This document shows positions 37,667 to 48,500 of a DNA stretch of 64,000 nt, piece after piece. Source of the DNA: Crambe crambe (taxonomy: Eukaryota > Porifera > Demospongiae > Poecilosclerida > Crambeidae); contig OZ004592.1 in NCBI GenBank assembly GCA_963924555.1, positions 4,340,001-4,404,000 of the forward strand, written 5' to 3'. Position 1 is the first letter of the stretch, and each line of letters opens with the position of its first letter. The notes under the pieces are model-generated. The model searched no databases, was not told the DNA's origin, and was given only the letters and a program-made list of their open reading frames with translations. Made by a program: the position numbers and the translations under genes.

Positions 37667-38855
37667 TTACATTTTAGTCTTGTCCGGAGAGACTTGATTG
37701 CACTTGTTCCTGACTAGAAAGATCCCACCACATAAAAGCAGGAGGACCGGCACCCCACACACCACCCCAAGAACAATGGCTACTACATTAGGGGGAGCTG
37801 GTGTGTTATCAGCAACATTATCAGCAGTGTTAGCAGCAGTGCCAGTACTAGTGCTAACAGCAGTAGCAGTTGTGGAAGTGGTGGCAATATCTGTATTTCC
37901 ACCACTACTTGTGTTGGTATCTTCCTCAGTACTGTCACCATGTCTTGATAATTCTGCATACCCCCCAAAAGCTTTCAGACTCTATTCCATTCATGAGTAA
38001 TTAGCTATTGATATACCTGGACAGTTTAGTCTGACTCGTGAACACAATCGGAATACTGCTGACATTGACTGACACTGATCAAACCCTATCTCATCCCCAG
38101 TACAGTTGGATGTAGAGATTCCTCTAAAGTAAGGTATTGCACCAGTCTCACTTCCATCTATAAGAAAATTATGATGCAGTACAAACAAAAGACTTTGATG
38201 TGTAGCTATTTACTGGCATTGTTGGTACTGAATCCAAGCTGTCTGCACAATACTCTAGCAGCTTTACGAGTGAAATTTTCATAGCATAGTCCAGCTCTAT
38301 ATCCAGACTCACATATCTCCACCCTTCCTTCAGTTGAAGTTGTATTATCTGTCAGCTTCACTTTACCATCATTATCACAGGTTGGATCTAATGGATTATA
38401 AGTACACATACTATAGTGAGTATATAGTGGATATTCTTACAATGCATGTAAGTATCCAAATATACTCTTTTGCTTACCTCTGCAGTACAGGCCTACATCA
38501 TTACAGTTGTCTGGTGCAGTAGTGTGGCTTGTATGCATGCACTCAGTGATCTTGTTCTCAGTTCCTTGACATGAGACATTACTAATGCCAGGCGACTCAT
38601 TTCTTATACCATAAAATCCATCTAGAGAAATACCACCTGGAAAAGAATAAAAAATTATCTCTCTGCCAGTGTATGTGATCATTATGGATTCACCTTCACT
38701 CATATCTCCATGTCCCAACTGTCTGCATACTACTCTAATAGTAGTTATATTAATATTTCCTCCAGGGTGACACCATCTTGCCCAAACTCTTAAGCTTCTC
38801 ACATAAACCTCCACACGTCCCTCAAACTCATTGGGTCCTCCAACCAGTCTCACAT
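37667..38855 (-). CDS. SRCR-domain transmembrane receptor, 3' part
   Basis: Four exons: 38855-38478 (SRCR 1, whole domain, with FEGRVEVYV, VVCRQLGHGD, NKITECMHTSHTT and GLYCRG), 38387-38214 and 38157-38017 (SRCR 2: EGRVEICESGYRAGLC, AARVLCRQLGFS, CSRVRLNC), and 37953-37667 (Thr/Ser-rich stalk, helix VVAIVLGVVCGVPVLLLLCG, short tail NKCNQVSPDKTKM, TAA). All junctions are phase 1. A type I membrane protein with a 20-residue tail and no signalling motif. SRCR domains bind ligands or partners outside the cell. The 5' end is not adjacent: the next candidate exon upstream is the EGF exon at 45.6 kb, beyond a retrotransposon. It may be the end of the gene that starts at 51,798. Confidence 0.85.
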
Positions 38856-39034
38856 CTGTACGTATTGGTAATAGTCTAACTATATAGCTATCATTAAAAT
38901 TTTGAAGTGTCTAGAGAGCCGGCAGCCGGTTCCAATAAAATAGCTGGCAACTATAATAGCTAATACATAGACCACCAAAGCTGCCCTATGTTACTAACTA
39001 GTATCAGCTATGTCATAGCAGCTAGGGTTAAAAC

Positions 39035-39100
39035 CAACTGCCACTGTGGCACATCGGTTAGTATAGTGCATTGAACATGAGGTCTTGGGTTTGAATCCTG
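39035..39100 (+). repeat. tRNA-like sequence, probably a SINE or tRNA relic
   Basis: TGGCACATCGGTTAGTATAG resembles an A box with D-stem GCAC/GTGC, and GGGTTTGAATCC a B box, spaced as in tRNA, followed by TTTTTT. The anticodon stem does not pair, so not a functional tRNA. The copied length and any partner copy are not visible here. Confidence 0.4.
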
Positions 39101-39207
39101 AATTTGACTTTTTTATCTTTGAGAAATTTTCTAAGTGTCACCTGCCAGCTCTTCAAGCAAATTCTATGCACGCCAGTTGCCGGCTCTGTATATACAGCGT
39201 TAAAATT

Positions 39208-39211
<4 letters not shown>

Positions 39212-39258
<47 letters not shown>
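39212..39258. repeat. (GA)n microsatellite
   Basis: About 23 GA units. The 39.3-40.4 kb stretch beyond it shows no gene. Confidence 0.95.
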
Positions 39259-39261
<3 letters not shown>

Positions 39262-40409
39262 CTCTAAACGACCGCATATACTGACAATATACAGATAATA
39301 ATTAGCTAAGACAATCCATGCCTCGCTCTGTTGCTAAGTGGTCATGCCATCTTGCATGTACTTTTGCAGTGACTGCACTCTTTCTGCATGATCTTTTCGT
39401 CTATTTATGTGAAATACAATGTATAGGTATGTATTATGCATTAAAATTTCCTCCAGAATACCTGGAAAAAATTCCATAGCAATAACTTTGGTGAGGTTTT
39501 CTCCAACTTAGATAATATTATTTAGAGTGAAACTTTAGTTGTATATGAGGTATCGGCAGAATATAATATATAGTACATAGAACACTAGATGTCATTTCAA
39601 AGATTTTAATGTAAAATATCCGTCAGATTATCTCTGAAATACCTCTGCTATAATATAATGTGTTCCAACTTACTGCCTCTAGTTCTCTGCGATACCATAG
39701 AAATTTCAGATCTACTCCGTGTCACGCACAAGGCAAGGAGTGAAGCATTAGCTACATAACTGGATTTGTTTCGTGTACTATTATTGGCAAGCGAAGTGAG
39801 CTTACCCCTTGTTCATGCAAATTGAAATTTCAATATGTATGTCACATTTAATACCCATATGCATATGTTCGTTTGACCTTTGACCCCACAAGTGAAACAT
39901 GCCCACAACACCAGGCACTTGGCTTTCTAAGTGCTTGTGGTAAGCATTATACAGCCTCCTGTGTATGCAGCTGCCATCACCACTTCATCCTGACAGTGAC
40001 ACCATACCATACCTGAACACAATTCAAGTTGAAGCCACTTCTGCAGCTGCAGTGAAGGAACTTGCAGCAGAACTTGCACACAAGATTAGAACACTCCTGT
40101 GCGTTTCCACAGTCGCATACTTCATTTCCTTCACATATGCCCCTCTGCATCTTGGCAATCCCACCATTGTGGTGGTGTGTTGAACAGACAGGTGTCATCT
40201 CTTAAGGTCAATTATACACTGCAGCTGCTCTAATAGTTCTAAGTGGTTCTCCCTATGTGGTGTCCAGATAGCGTAAGCAACCAATTATTGACCCGTTTTA
40301 TCAACTACTTAGTATGTAGAAAGTAAACGGAGTCTAAGAAAATGGCTGCATTGAAAAATATATGGGTAAAACGTACAAGCTCTAGAGAGGAAACAGGACT
40401 TCAACTGTA

Positions 40410-40789
40410 CAGGCCCGTAGCAAGCAAATTTTAATTGGTCAGGCCAGGAAATGGGTGTGGTCACTTGATATATTGTCACACCCATTAATTTTTATTATAC
40501 ATTATAATTTTTAAGCCAAATCTTTAATTAAAATTTAGCATTACGATGATCCGAATCCCCAATGAATTTATTTAACAGAGCCTTGAGGTCAAGTGCATCT
40601 GTTTTGTCCTGATGTGGTGGTTTGGGAGGAACACTAACAGCATCTACTCATCACGATCGTGTAGCAAAAAATGAGCCAGCTGCAAAGCAATTATTAATTC
40701 ACGTGCGCATGCGTGCAAAACCACACCCACTTTGCAATTAAGTTGATCCGGCCAAAACCTGACCAACCGGACCGCTTGCTACGGCCCTG
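40410..40789. mobile_element. Inverted-repeat MITE, 380 bp
   Basis: Starts CAGGCCCGTAGCAAGC and ends GCTTGCTACGGCCCTG. Inner matches (TTGGTCAGG / CCTGACCAA) extend the arms. Flanks CAACTGTA and CAACAGCA may be a diverged 8-bp target duplication, as for hAT elements. Confidence 0.7.
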
Positions 40790-41096
40790 CAACAGCAAGT
40801 ATTTATTGTGAAAGTAAGTTACTAGCTCACATTACCCATCGCCATGGCTCCGGAAGATCGCTTAAAAGCTATGAAAGCTATCGACTTAAGTCGAAATTGG
40901 TGCTTGCTTAGTGATGAATCAACTAACAGCTGCTCTCACATAACACAGAGGTTAAATATGATACAGCACATGTGTTAATGCATGATCACATGGTTTTGTA
41001 TGAGCAGGTGGAGTGTACATATTATACATGTATAGTCAATTATAAAGGTTAACCTGCTACATACGCACCTCCTTCAAAAAGCTCGGTCTCCGAGCT

Positions 41097-43023
41097 TCAA
41101 TAATGGAAATAATCTGGTGGACGTCGTTCCCGCTGAGGATAGCGGTTAGTGATTGGTGTTTCAGGAGGGAGAATTGTATGTTCAGTTTGTGGAGGATTCC
41201 ATTGATTATTGGTTGAACTCAGCTGATCAGTTTCAGCCAGAGATGGCTGTATATGATGCCGCAGTCTGTTTACATGAACAACTTTTGTTCCTTCTTTCAT
41301 CAGTTATTTCCATAGTGAGGGAGCTTTTTACAGATTTGATTCCAATTCCCTTCCTACCTAGGATCCAACTGGATCAAAGATTGTATTACTGCTTTTTGGT
41401 TATCAGCTGCATGGGCGGTATGAGCTTCAACTAAATCTCGGATTTCAGCCAATTTTGCTTGCAGATGAGTTGATAAGATCTAGGATCAAATGCTGTGAGG
41501 TGGGGTTGTGGGTGTCTACCGAACATCAAGAAACCCCAGTGGAGGAATGACTATACTTGAACGATATGCATAAAGGAGCAAATGAAGTTGGTTCTCAATA
41601 TAAGAACGGTAATAAGGATCGATTGAAACGTTCAACCATATGCTGTAGTATGTGTTTTCTGAACATTAAATGCTTCCAACATCTGACAGAAAATCATACT
41701 TTCAAAGTTTCTTCCTTGATCTGAATGAATAATATCTGGTAACCCCATCACAGAACAAAGTTTGATGATTTCTGCTGTTATTCTTGATGCTGTTTGAATA
41801 GCATCTGCCCATTTTGTGAAATAATCTTGAATAACAAGGAGATATCTGTTATTTTTGGAGGATACCGGAACTTCAAGAATGTCTATGGCAATCATTTGCC
41901 CTCCATCTTCTGTGCACTGAGCCACTGCAGGGGGGCATGATCTGTTATCAATTGAAAAGAATAGCCAAGACGGTAATGTCGAAACTGTTTCAATGCATAG
42001 ACAACTGCTAAACACTCTCTCTGGATAACACTGTAGTTTTGTTCAGGTTTCATTAAACGACTGGCAATAGGCTATGACATGTCCATCCTGCTCAAGAACT
42101 GCTCCAAGTCCAATTGCACTAGCATCCGTTTGAAGCACCATTGGAGGCGCATTGTGATGGAACTGTGGATAAGCTAAAACAGGAGAGTTGGTGAGCTTTT
42201 GTTTGAGGATGCTAAATGCTTCTTGACAGCTGTCACTCCAGTGAAATACTGTGCCTTTCTGTGTGACTTTGTTGAGGGAAGCAGCTATATCAGAGAAATA
42301 AGGAATGTAACACCGGTAATATGATGCTAGTCCCAAAAACTTTTGAACATCTGAGACATCTGATGGAGTTAGCCATTCTTCAACTTTCCTTTCTCAGGAG
42401 CCATGCCAAGCTTTGAAAAGGTGTGACCCAAATAGGGTGCTTGAGACATTCCAATGTGGCACTTCCTCTCTCGAAGGGTCAGTCCAGCTCGCTTGAGGCG
42501 TTCAAATACCAATTGCAAGTGACAGAGATGTTCTTCCTCACTGGCAGAATGTAAGAGGATATCATCGATGTATTTCGAAACAAATGGTAAATCTCTCAGA
42601 ACAGTATCCATCAATCTTTGAGGGACTTGGTGCTCCTGATAACCCAAATGGCATTCTAAAAGGCCCATACCTGGGCCAGGACAGAATGCAGTCTTCTCAT
42701 AGTCATTGGGGTGAATCGGGAGCCATCCAGGGACTACTGTTCTCTTCAATGATTCCAAGCTCCAACATTTGTTGAATCTGTTCTACTTCGTCCCTGAGGT
42801 GAGCTGGAATGTGACATGGAGGAACATGAGCTGGAGATCCATTCATAGGAATGGAGTGGAAGGCTGCTGTTGTAACACCTGGTGTCATACAAAAGAGAGC
42901 TTTATATTTTTCAACTAACGAATGAAAATGATGACATTTGACAAGTGGGAATATATCTGACTGATCAAAATCTGGTATCATCAATATCTCTTTCTGTGGG
43001 ATTTTCCAGTATAGAAACTGCAC
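41097..43023 (-). pseudogene. gypsy pol remnants (RT, RNase H, integrase)
   Basis: Order on minus: upstream RT (GIIEENSSPWMAP), then directly YEKTAFCPGPG, so the block between them with the first catalytic Asp is gone; YIDDIL is present at about 42,562; LGLASYYRCYIPYFS follows; RNase H (LQTDASAIGLGAVLEQDGHV, ending near DHAPLQWL); then integrase core (DYFTKWADAI, DIIHSDQGRNFES) without its zinc-finger part; and a C-terminal tail VVHVNRLRHHI. Several frame changes. Not functional. Confidence 0.85.
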
Positions 43024-43619
43024 ATGCTTTCGATTTTATTTTTATTTTTCCATCCATTATGGCCTTCATGGAGTGTGGAACTAGCTGAACCAACTTATCC
43101 ACAAACAATTTTTTTTGTGGATTTCCACAGGCATAGAGGTGAAATCCAGTACAAGATTATGCATATGAAAAAAATCGATTCCCAAAATTGTCTGTGTGAT
43201 TAGCTGATCCACTATAACAAATCAATTCCAGGTTTCCAACAGACACTGGTACCTTGATGCAGCTAACTATTTTTAGTGGTTGCCCAGAAGCAGTGACTAA
43301 TTACCCTGAAGTCTCACCATGTCAATGAGACCGATGAGCCAGAATCTCATTTCTATCTTGGTCCCACCTATTTTCCCAGTTACGATTGCATTCGTTTTTA
43401 CAGCTGCTACAGTGATTACATCAATTGTGTGTGGGCCTATTGCTGCTGGGGATGCCTGTTGCCCATCCCAGGTGCCCCATTGTCATTTCCCTGCCAGCAA
43501 TTTTGTGCTCATATGAAGCAGCGTCGAATGCTAGGGTTTGCCTGTTGACGCTGAGGGCACTCCCGTTGAAGATGACCTGGTTGATTGCAAAAAAAGAGCA
43601 CTGTCTGAAGGGCAATTGA

Positions 43620-44158
43620 TGTCTTTTGTGAGAAGCTGACTTCTGGGTGGACAGTGCAGCTACCTGTTCTGTCAGTTGGGCAATTTGTTCTTTTAGCTGT
43701 TGCATCGAATTGTCTTCAGGCTGACCAATTGCTGCAGTGTGGTCCTTAAGAGTCTGGCTTTTTCTACTGCCTTTTCCAGGGTAGTGATGTCACCAGTGGC
43801 CCGAGTTCGAAAGCTCACAGAATCTGATATTCCTGCCAAGAACTGGTGGAGCAATAACTGCATGGGCATTTTTTCAAGGGTAGGCATTGCTTGATTGAGC
43901 AACTTCTTCAGCTCATGTACAAACAGGGATAAGGACTCTCCTGGGTGCATTTTCCGGAGATGAGATTCATTGAGTGAAACAAAGAAGCAGGACACATTTT
44001 CTCTGTTATTGCTTTCTTTTAGCATAATCTGCCTGGCCCTCATCTGAAAGTTCAACCCAAAGTACTAGTGCTTCTCCTTCCAACAAAATAGGATAATTTT
44101 CTTGTCTTCATTCCATTCATTTGCTCTGCAGCAAATTTCAAACTGTGTGAACCATTCC
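43620..44158 (-). pseudogene. gypsy gag remnant
   Basis: EWFTQFEICCRANEWNEDKK, then in another frame FQMRARQIMLKESNNRENV and HPGESLSLFVHELKKLLNQA and LLHQFLAGISDSVSFRTRAT, typical of the retrotransposon gag capsid region. Stops and frameshifts interrupt it, and a MITE splits it at 44,159. Confidence 0.75.
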
Positions 44159-44387
44159 CAGGGTTTCATCTAAGGAGGGGGGCGCAAGGGAAGCTTCCCC
44201 TCCAACTTCCCCCCCAAACTTACCCCCCCAAGATATTAAGAAGTTCAAAAATACTTCTAAGCAGTATACTTTTAGGATCCAAGCAAGATGTATAAGCATT
44301 TTTGGCTTCACTCTCTATGCAGGAGGGCTCCTTGCCACAAGTTCCGTGAGCTTCCCCCACAAGGTGAAATTCCTAGATGAAACCCTG
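44159..44387. mobile_element. MITE inside the gypsy gag, 229 bp
   Basis: Ends CAGGGTTTCATCTA and TAGATGAAACCCTG. Flanked by CATTCC on both sides (44,153-44,158; 44,388-44,393). It arrived after the retrotransposon. Confidence 0.85.
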
Positions 44388-44576
44388 CATTCCACAGGGT
44401 CTCCAGTTGCTAATGACTTAGGTACTGAGCTGAGTTATTCTCTGCTACCAATGTAATAGCAATTCCAAATACTTTTTAGTGAATCAAATGATACAGCACG
44501 TGTGTTAATGATCACATGGTTTTGTATGTGTACATATTATACATGTATAGTCAATTATAAAGGTTAATCTGTTACA

Positions 44577-45337
44577 ACAGATTATGACTGGATTCTGTAG
44601 AAATATGAAACACATGCAGATCAATGAAGACTGTGTCCGAAAAGTATCACCTCAATCCAATGAAAAGGAGAGCTTCTGCAGCAGTTCCATTCCACCGTTA
44701 AATTGTGAAGCAGTTTACATATGATAGAAATGCTTCGTTCATTTTTGTTATGATGATGTACATAAAATAGTATAAAAGTATCTCTTTAAGGGCCCTAACA
44801 TGTAGTGGAGCAAAACTGAATGGAACAGACGATGATTGATAATGATTTTCAATGGGTGGTCGAAAATAGGTGTCAGTGATCGATTAACGATTTTTTTGTT
44901 GACGCAACACAGCAAAATTTCTATCCAATTGTGAGAAAAAAATAATTCATATGACATTATAGAGGATGAAATTATCCTTCCTATGGTTGTTGTTTGAGAC
45001 TTTGATGTCCATTGGTGAGGGAGATATGGTGCGAGGGGTAAAATATGATAATCGGTTGCTTACGCTAGCTCTAAGTGAATAATACCACCCTGAATTAGTT
45101 GCTTCAAAATCACTGCTCCTTTTTAGCATACACATCTTTTTTATGAACCTTGATCTCTAGACCTCTCTGTGCTAATTCTTGGTATGGGATATATTCACCT
45201 GGACACCACATATTATAGGGAGAACCTATTAGAGCTGTTATATAGCTGTTCCATTAGAGGAACTATACCCCACTCCTTCGTCTGCATGATAAGTGTCATC
45301 TTGTTTTGTGGCAAGCTGATACACCACATTATGATTA
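44577..45337. other. No gene recognised
   Basis: AT-rich. A minus-strand frame at 44,748-44,957 and another at 45,213-45,440 have no recognisable domain or splice support. Confidence 0.4.
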
Positions 45338-45506
45338 ATAGGCAATCACAGGCTGATACAAGTAATTTACCATATGGCTTTTTCATGCAATTTGGGTCGT
45401 AATTGCATTCTAAAATTGCACTCCGCTTCACCTCATGCAACTACCTAGCCAGTTCCTCATGGAATTATACCCAAATTGCACTCAAAAGCATGTGATTGCC
45501 TATACA
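45338..45506. mobile_element. Short inverted-repeat element, 169 bp
   Basis: ATAGGCAATCACA at the left, TGTGATTGCCTAT at the right. Inside, CAATTTGGGT and ACCCAAATTG form a second inverted pair. Downstream of the EGF exon. Confidence 0.55.
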
Positions 45507-45576
45507 AATGCAGCACAATTTATAATAAAACGTGCCCAACATGTACATCTCAAGAAACTTCTGTCCCTGCATACAC

Positions 45577-48500
45577 CTTCCATTGGGAATGTATCCAGCC
45601 CTACAACTACAGCTGAAGGAGCCTGCAGTGTTAATGCACGTCTGTTCACAACTACCATTGTTTGTAGCACATTCATTAATGTCTATGAGGAGAAAAGATT
45701 GCAAAGGAAATCACCAGGAGAGTTTCAAGAAGAGAGGGAGAGTGGATGGTGTCTTCCATGGTACACCTGAATTATATCATCATACTATTAACCACTAGTT
45801 CATAGTAGTACTAAAGTCTATTTGTGTTCACTTGCTGTATAGCTTTCTCAATTCTATTGCAATGGAAACACAGAAATGTAGAAATTTCTATTAAGATTAA
45901 CAGTAAGCTGATAAACTTGTGAACTATCCTTAGTTGATACTTGCTGCATATGAGTATGACATATGGAAATTATTGTTTCTCTAAGATCTAAGTGCTACCA
46001 CATGTAGGGTGTAGTCACTACCTACGTACCTTATCCTATGTAGCAATTTAAGACACTGATCTAGCTCACGCACCTTGAACTTTGAGAGTGGCATTACTGC
46101 AGAGGCCATCTCCAGCTCTGCCACAGAAATAGATGCCAGCATGATGTGGTTGAACATCTGGGATGGTTAGAGAACCATCCAGACTTAGCATGAAGCCCCT
46201 GCAAAAGAGAGAGAATAAGTACTGCACAGTGCTGTGGCATAATGAATGATCTTACAGAATTGCACTCTCATTGTTCAACATACTGGAAACAATTAGAAGA
46301 TTGGTCCTGTTGAGGAGTTTATACTGCCAAACCTCAATTCCGCTGTCCTTCAGCATGCAATTGAATGTGACATTTGTCCCCCTTTGCACTGTTTTGTCCA
46401 TAGGTAACACATCAAACATATCTGCAACAAATCAAGTAAACACTTTTCCTTCAGAACTAAAGCAAGGCAAAACTGTATTTATTATTTTCTATGTACTTTT
46501 ACCTATAGCAGTTCTGTAACTAACATCAAAATTATGCTGCCTTCAATAATAATCCCTACATCACTGCTGCTTTAATTGTTCATGTGAGTGTGTAAGTTTA
46601 GGCAGTGATGTAGGGATTATTATCGAAGGCAGCATAATTTTGATGTTAGTTCACAGAAACTGCTATAGGTAAAAGTACAGATTTACCCTACATGGCCTTT
46701 TTATTTAGCATAATTATTTCCCCTTCATAATTCCTTGTGATCTGGCTTATAACAGCTGGAGTTTGCTAAGATCACCACACCACAAAGGTATGCATGGTGT
46801 ATGTACATTGATGATTACATCATAGACCTTGTTTGCATGATGAAAGAGTCAAGTTTCAGAATTATTTTTCAGAGAGTTTTTTTTAATACAGATAGTGTGT
46901 TATGACTCTGTCAACACTTCAAAGAATATTTCATCACTTGACTGTTTATACTTCGAAAAAAGCTCAGTATTATTTGTAACTGCCTCATTAAATGGAGCTA
47001 CCCCAACATCAAAGAGAGTAGATGTATCAGCACGCTGGCATAATAGTGCCCTATTGGCAGCACCACCCTTGTTGAAAAACATACACCACTCCATACAACC
47101 ATAACAGATGGTAAGGAAATTAGTCAAAAATGTAGAACAAAAATCGACAATTCTGCTTTGCAAGCACCAGTATTGATATCTAAAATCACAACATGCACTG
47201 TTGAATTTCTCAAAATAATAACAGAATCCAGTGAAATTTATTTCATATGTACTTTCAAAAAAACCCTGACAACAATACTATCATTATAGAAATTGATAAG
47301 ATATCCACCCAAAGTTAATGGTCACTTAAAAGGTTCTCATATAGTAACACTGCCCTGTGCCTCTATAGTTATGACTCCCTCACTTTATGAATCCCACATC
47401 CTTTTTCCAAGAGTTTGGATATGACCTAGTGGAAATATTTGCCCTCCATATGTGTGCTTCCACTTCCAGACCTTTGACCAAGAATGCATATCCAAACAAA
47501 ACAAGACGCCTCTGAAAAAGAAAAGTACTAACCATGCTCTTAGGAAACAGAGCACAACACAGAATATGAAGCACAGCTCTGTTATAGCTAAATTTAATAG
47601 TGGTACTATCAAGAGTATTCCTATTACTGGTTCATAAGAAATTGCAATCAAAAATGCAGAGCAACCCCCACCAACACTGCATGTTCGCTGCATGGTTGCC
47701 ATCCCATTTTCCAGTAATTTGTTTGAAGGCCTGTCCGTAGGCTAGCCTCATACCGGTATCATGTACTGTGTGATTTCTACTAGGGGGTATCCGATTATCA
47801 ATGAGATTGCCCGATGTTAAGTGATCTTCGGACGTTTCTTTTGTGGTGGATTCTCTGCGCGGTATTATTCCATTGATCCCTCGCGCTTCATATTTAATTA
47901 GTGTACGCCTGCCCTATCTTTCCATTGTGGAATTTTATTTTATTAATGTCCAGGCTGTCCTCTGCAGTGTCAGTTCATATATGGCGGTTGATAATTGAAA
48001 ATCTACTCTACTAGTCAGCACAAAAAATTTCTTCTAAATAAAAAGTTAAGTAAGGATAGCCTAAAATCTATAGGGCTCTATAATGTACTGCAGCCTACTG
48101 CCTATATAGCTAGCTATGGGCCGTTGTAAAAGTAGGGATTGTTTTCATACAAGGCTGCAGTACATTATAGAGCCCTATAGACTTTAGGCTATCCCACTTA
48201 ACTTTTTATTTAGAAGAAATTTTTTGCGCTCACTTGTTTCTATCCTTTTTTTTTTTTTTTTTTAGTGCTTAATGTTGAAAGTAAGTTTGTGTAAGTAAAG
48301 AATTGAGGGTGGCAGTATTGATCGTCACTTGAACTGAGAGTATGCAGTGATTATTAAAAATTAATTATTTGACATGAGGCTACAGTACAGTACTATAGTC
48401 TATACAAAGCTAGCTCTACATAAACCTATCTTTTTTCTTTTGTAGGCACATACACAGTCTCTGGAAGAATTTATTTAGCTATTTAAGTTTTGTGCATTAT

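Larger units (their letters stand above)
40959..44576 (-). mobile_element. Ty3/gypsy LTR retrotransposon, collapsed
   Basis: Minus strand. 5' LTR 44,576-44,452 (TGTAACAG...TATTACA, 125 bp). One base later TGGTAGCAGAG (44,450-44,440) matches the 3' end of initiator tRNA-Met, a primer binding site. Then gag, RT, RNase H and integrase remnants, a purine tract near 41,070, and a 3' LTR (41,061-40,959) cut short at its outer end. The usual length would be 5 kb or more; internal deletions account for 3.6 kb. No target duplication is found. It could sit in an intron of the proposed Ig-EGF-SRCR gene, in the same direction. Confidence 0.85.

Noticed and set aside
39035..39100. Functional tRNA gene
   Set aside because: The anticodon stem does not pair and the acceptor stem is weak; kept only as a tRNA-like relic.
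40959..44576. Target-site duplication of the gypsy element
   Set aside because: The outer part of the left LTR is missing, so the true left end is lost and the flanks do not match.
38855..45577. Direct, certain EGF-to-SRCR splice
   Set aside because: The EGF donor phase is ambiguous (phase 2 at 45,577; a phase-1 alternative would replace the last EGF cysteine), so an extra exon may be missing. Kept as a hypothesis.
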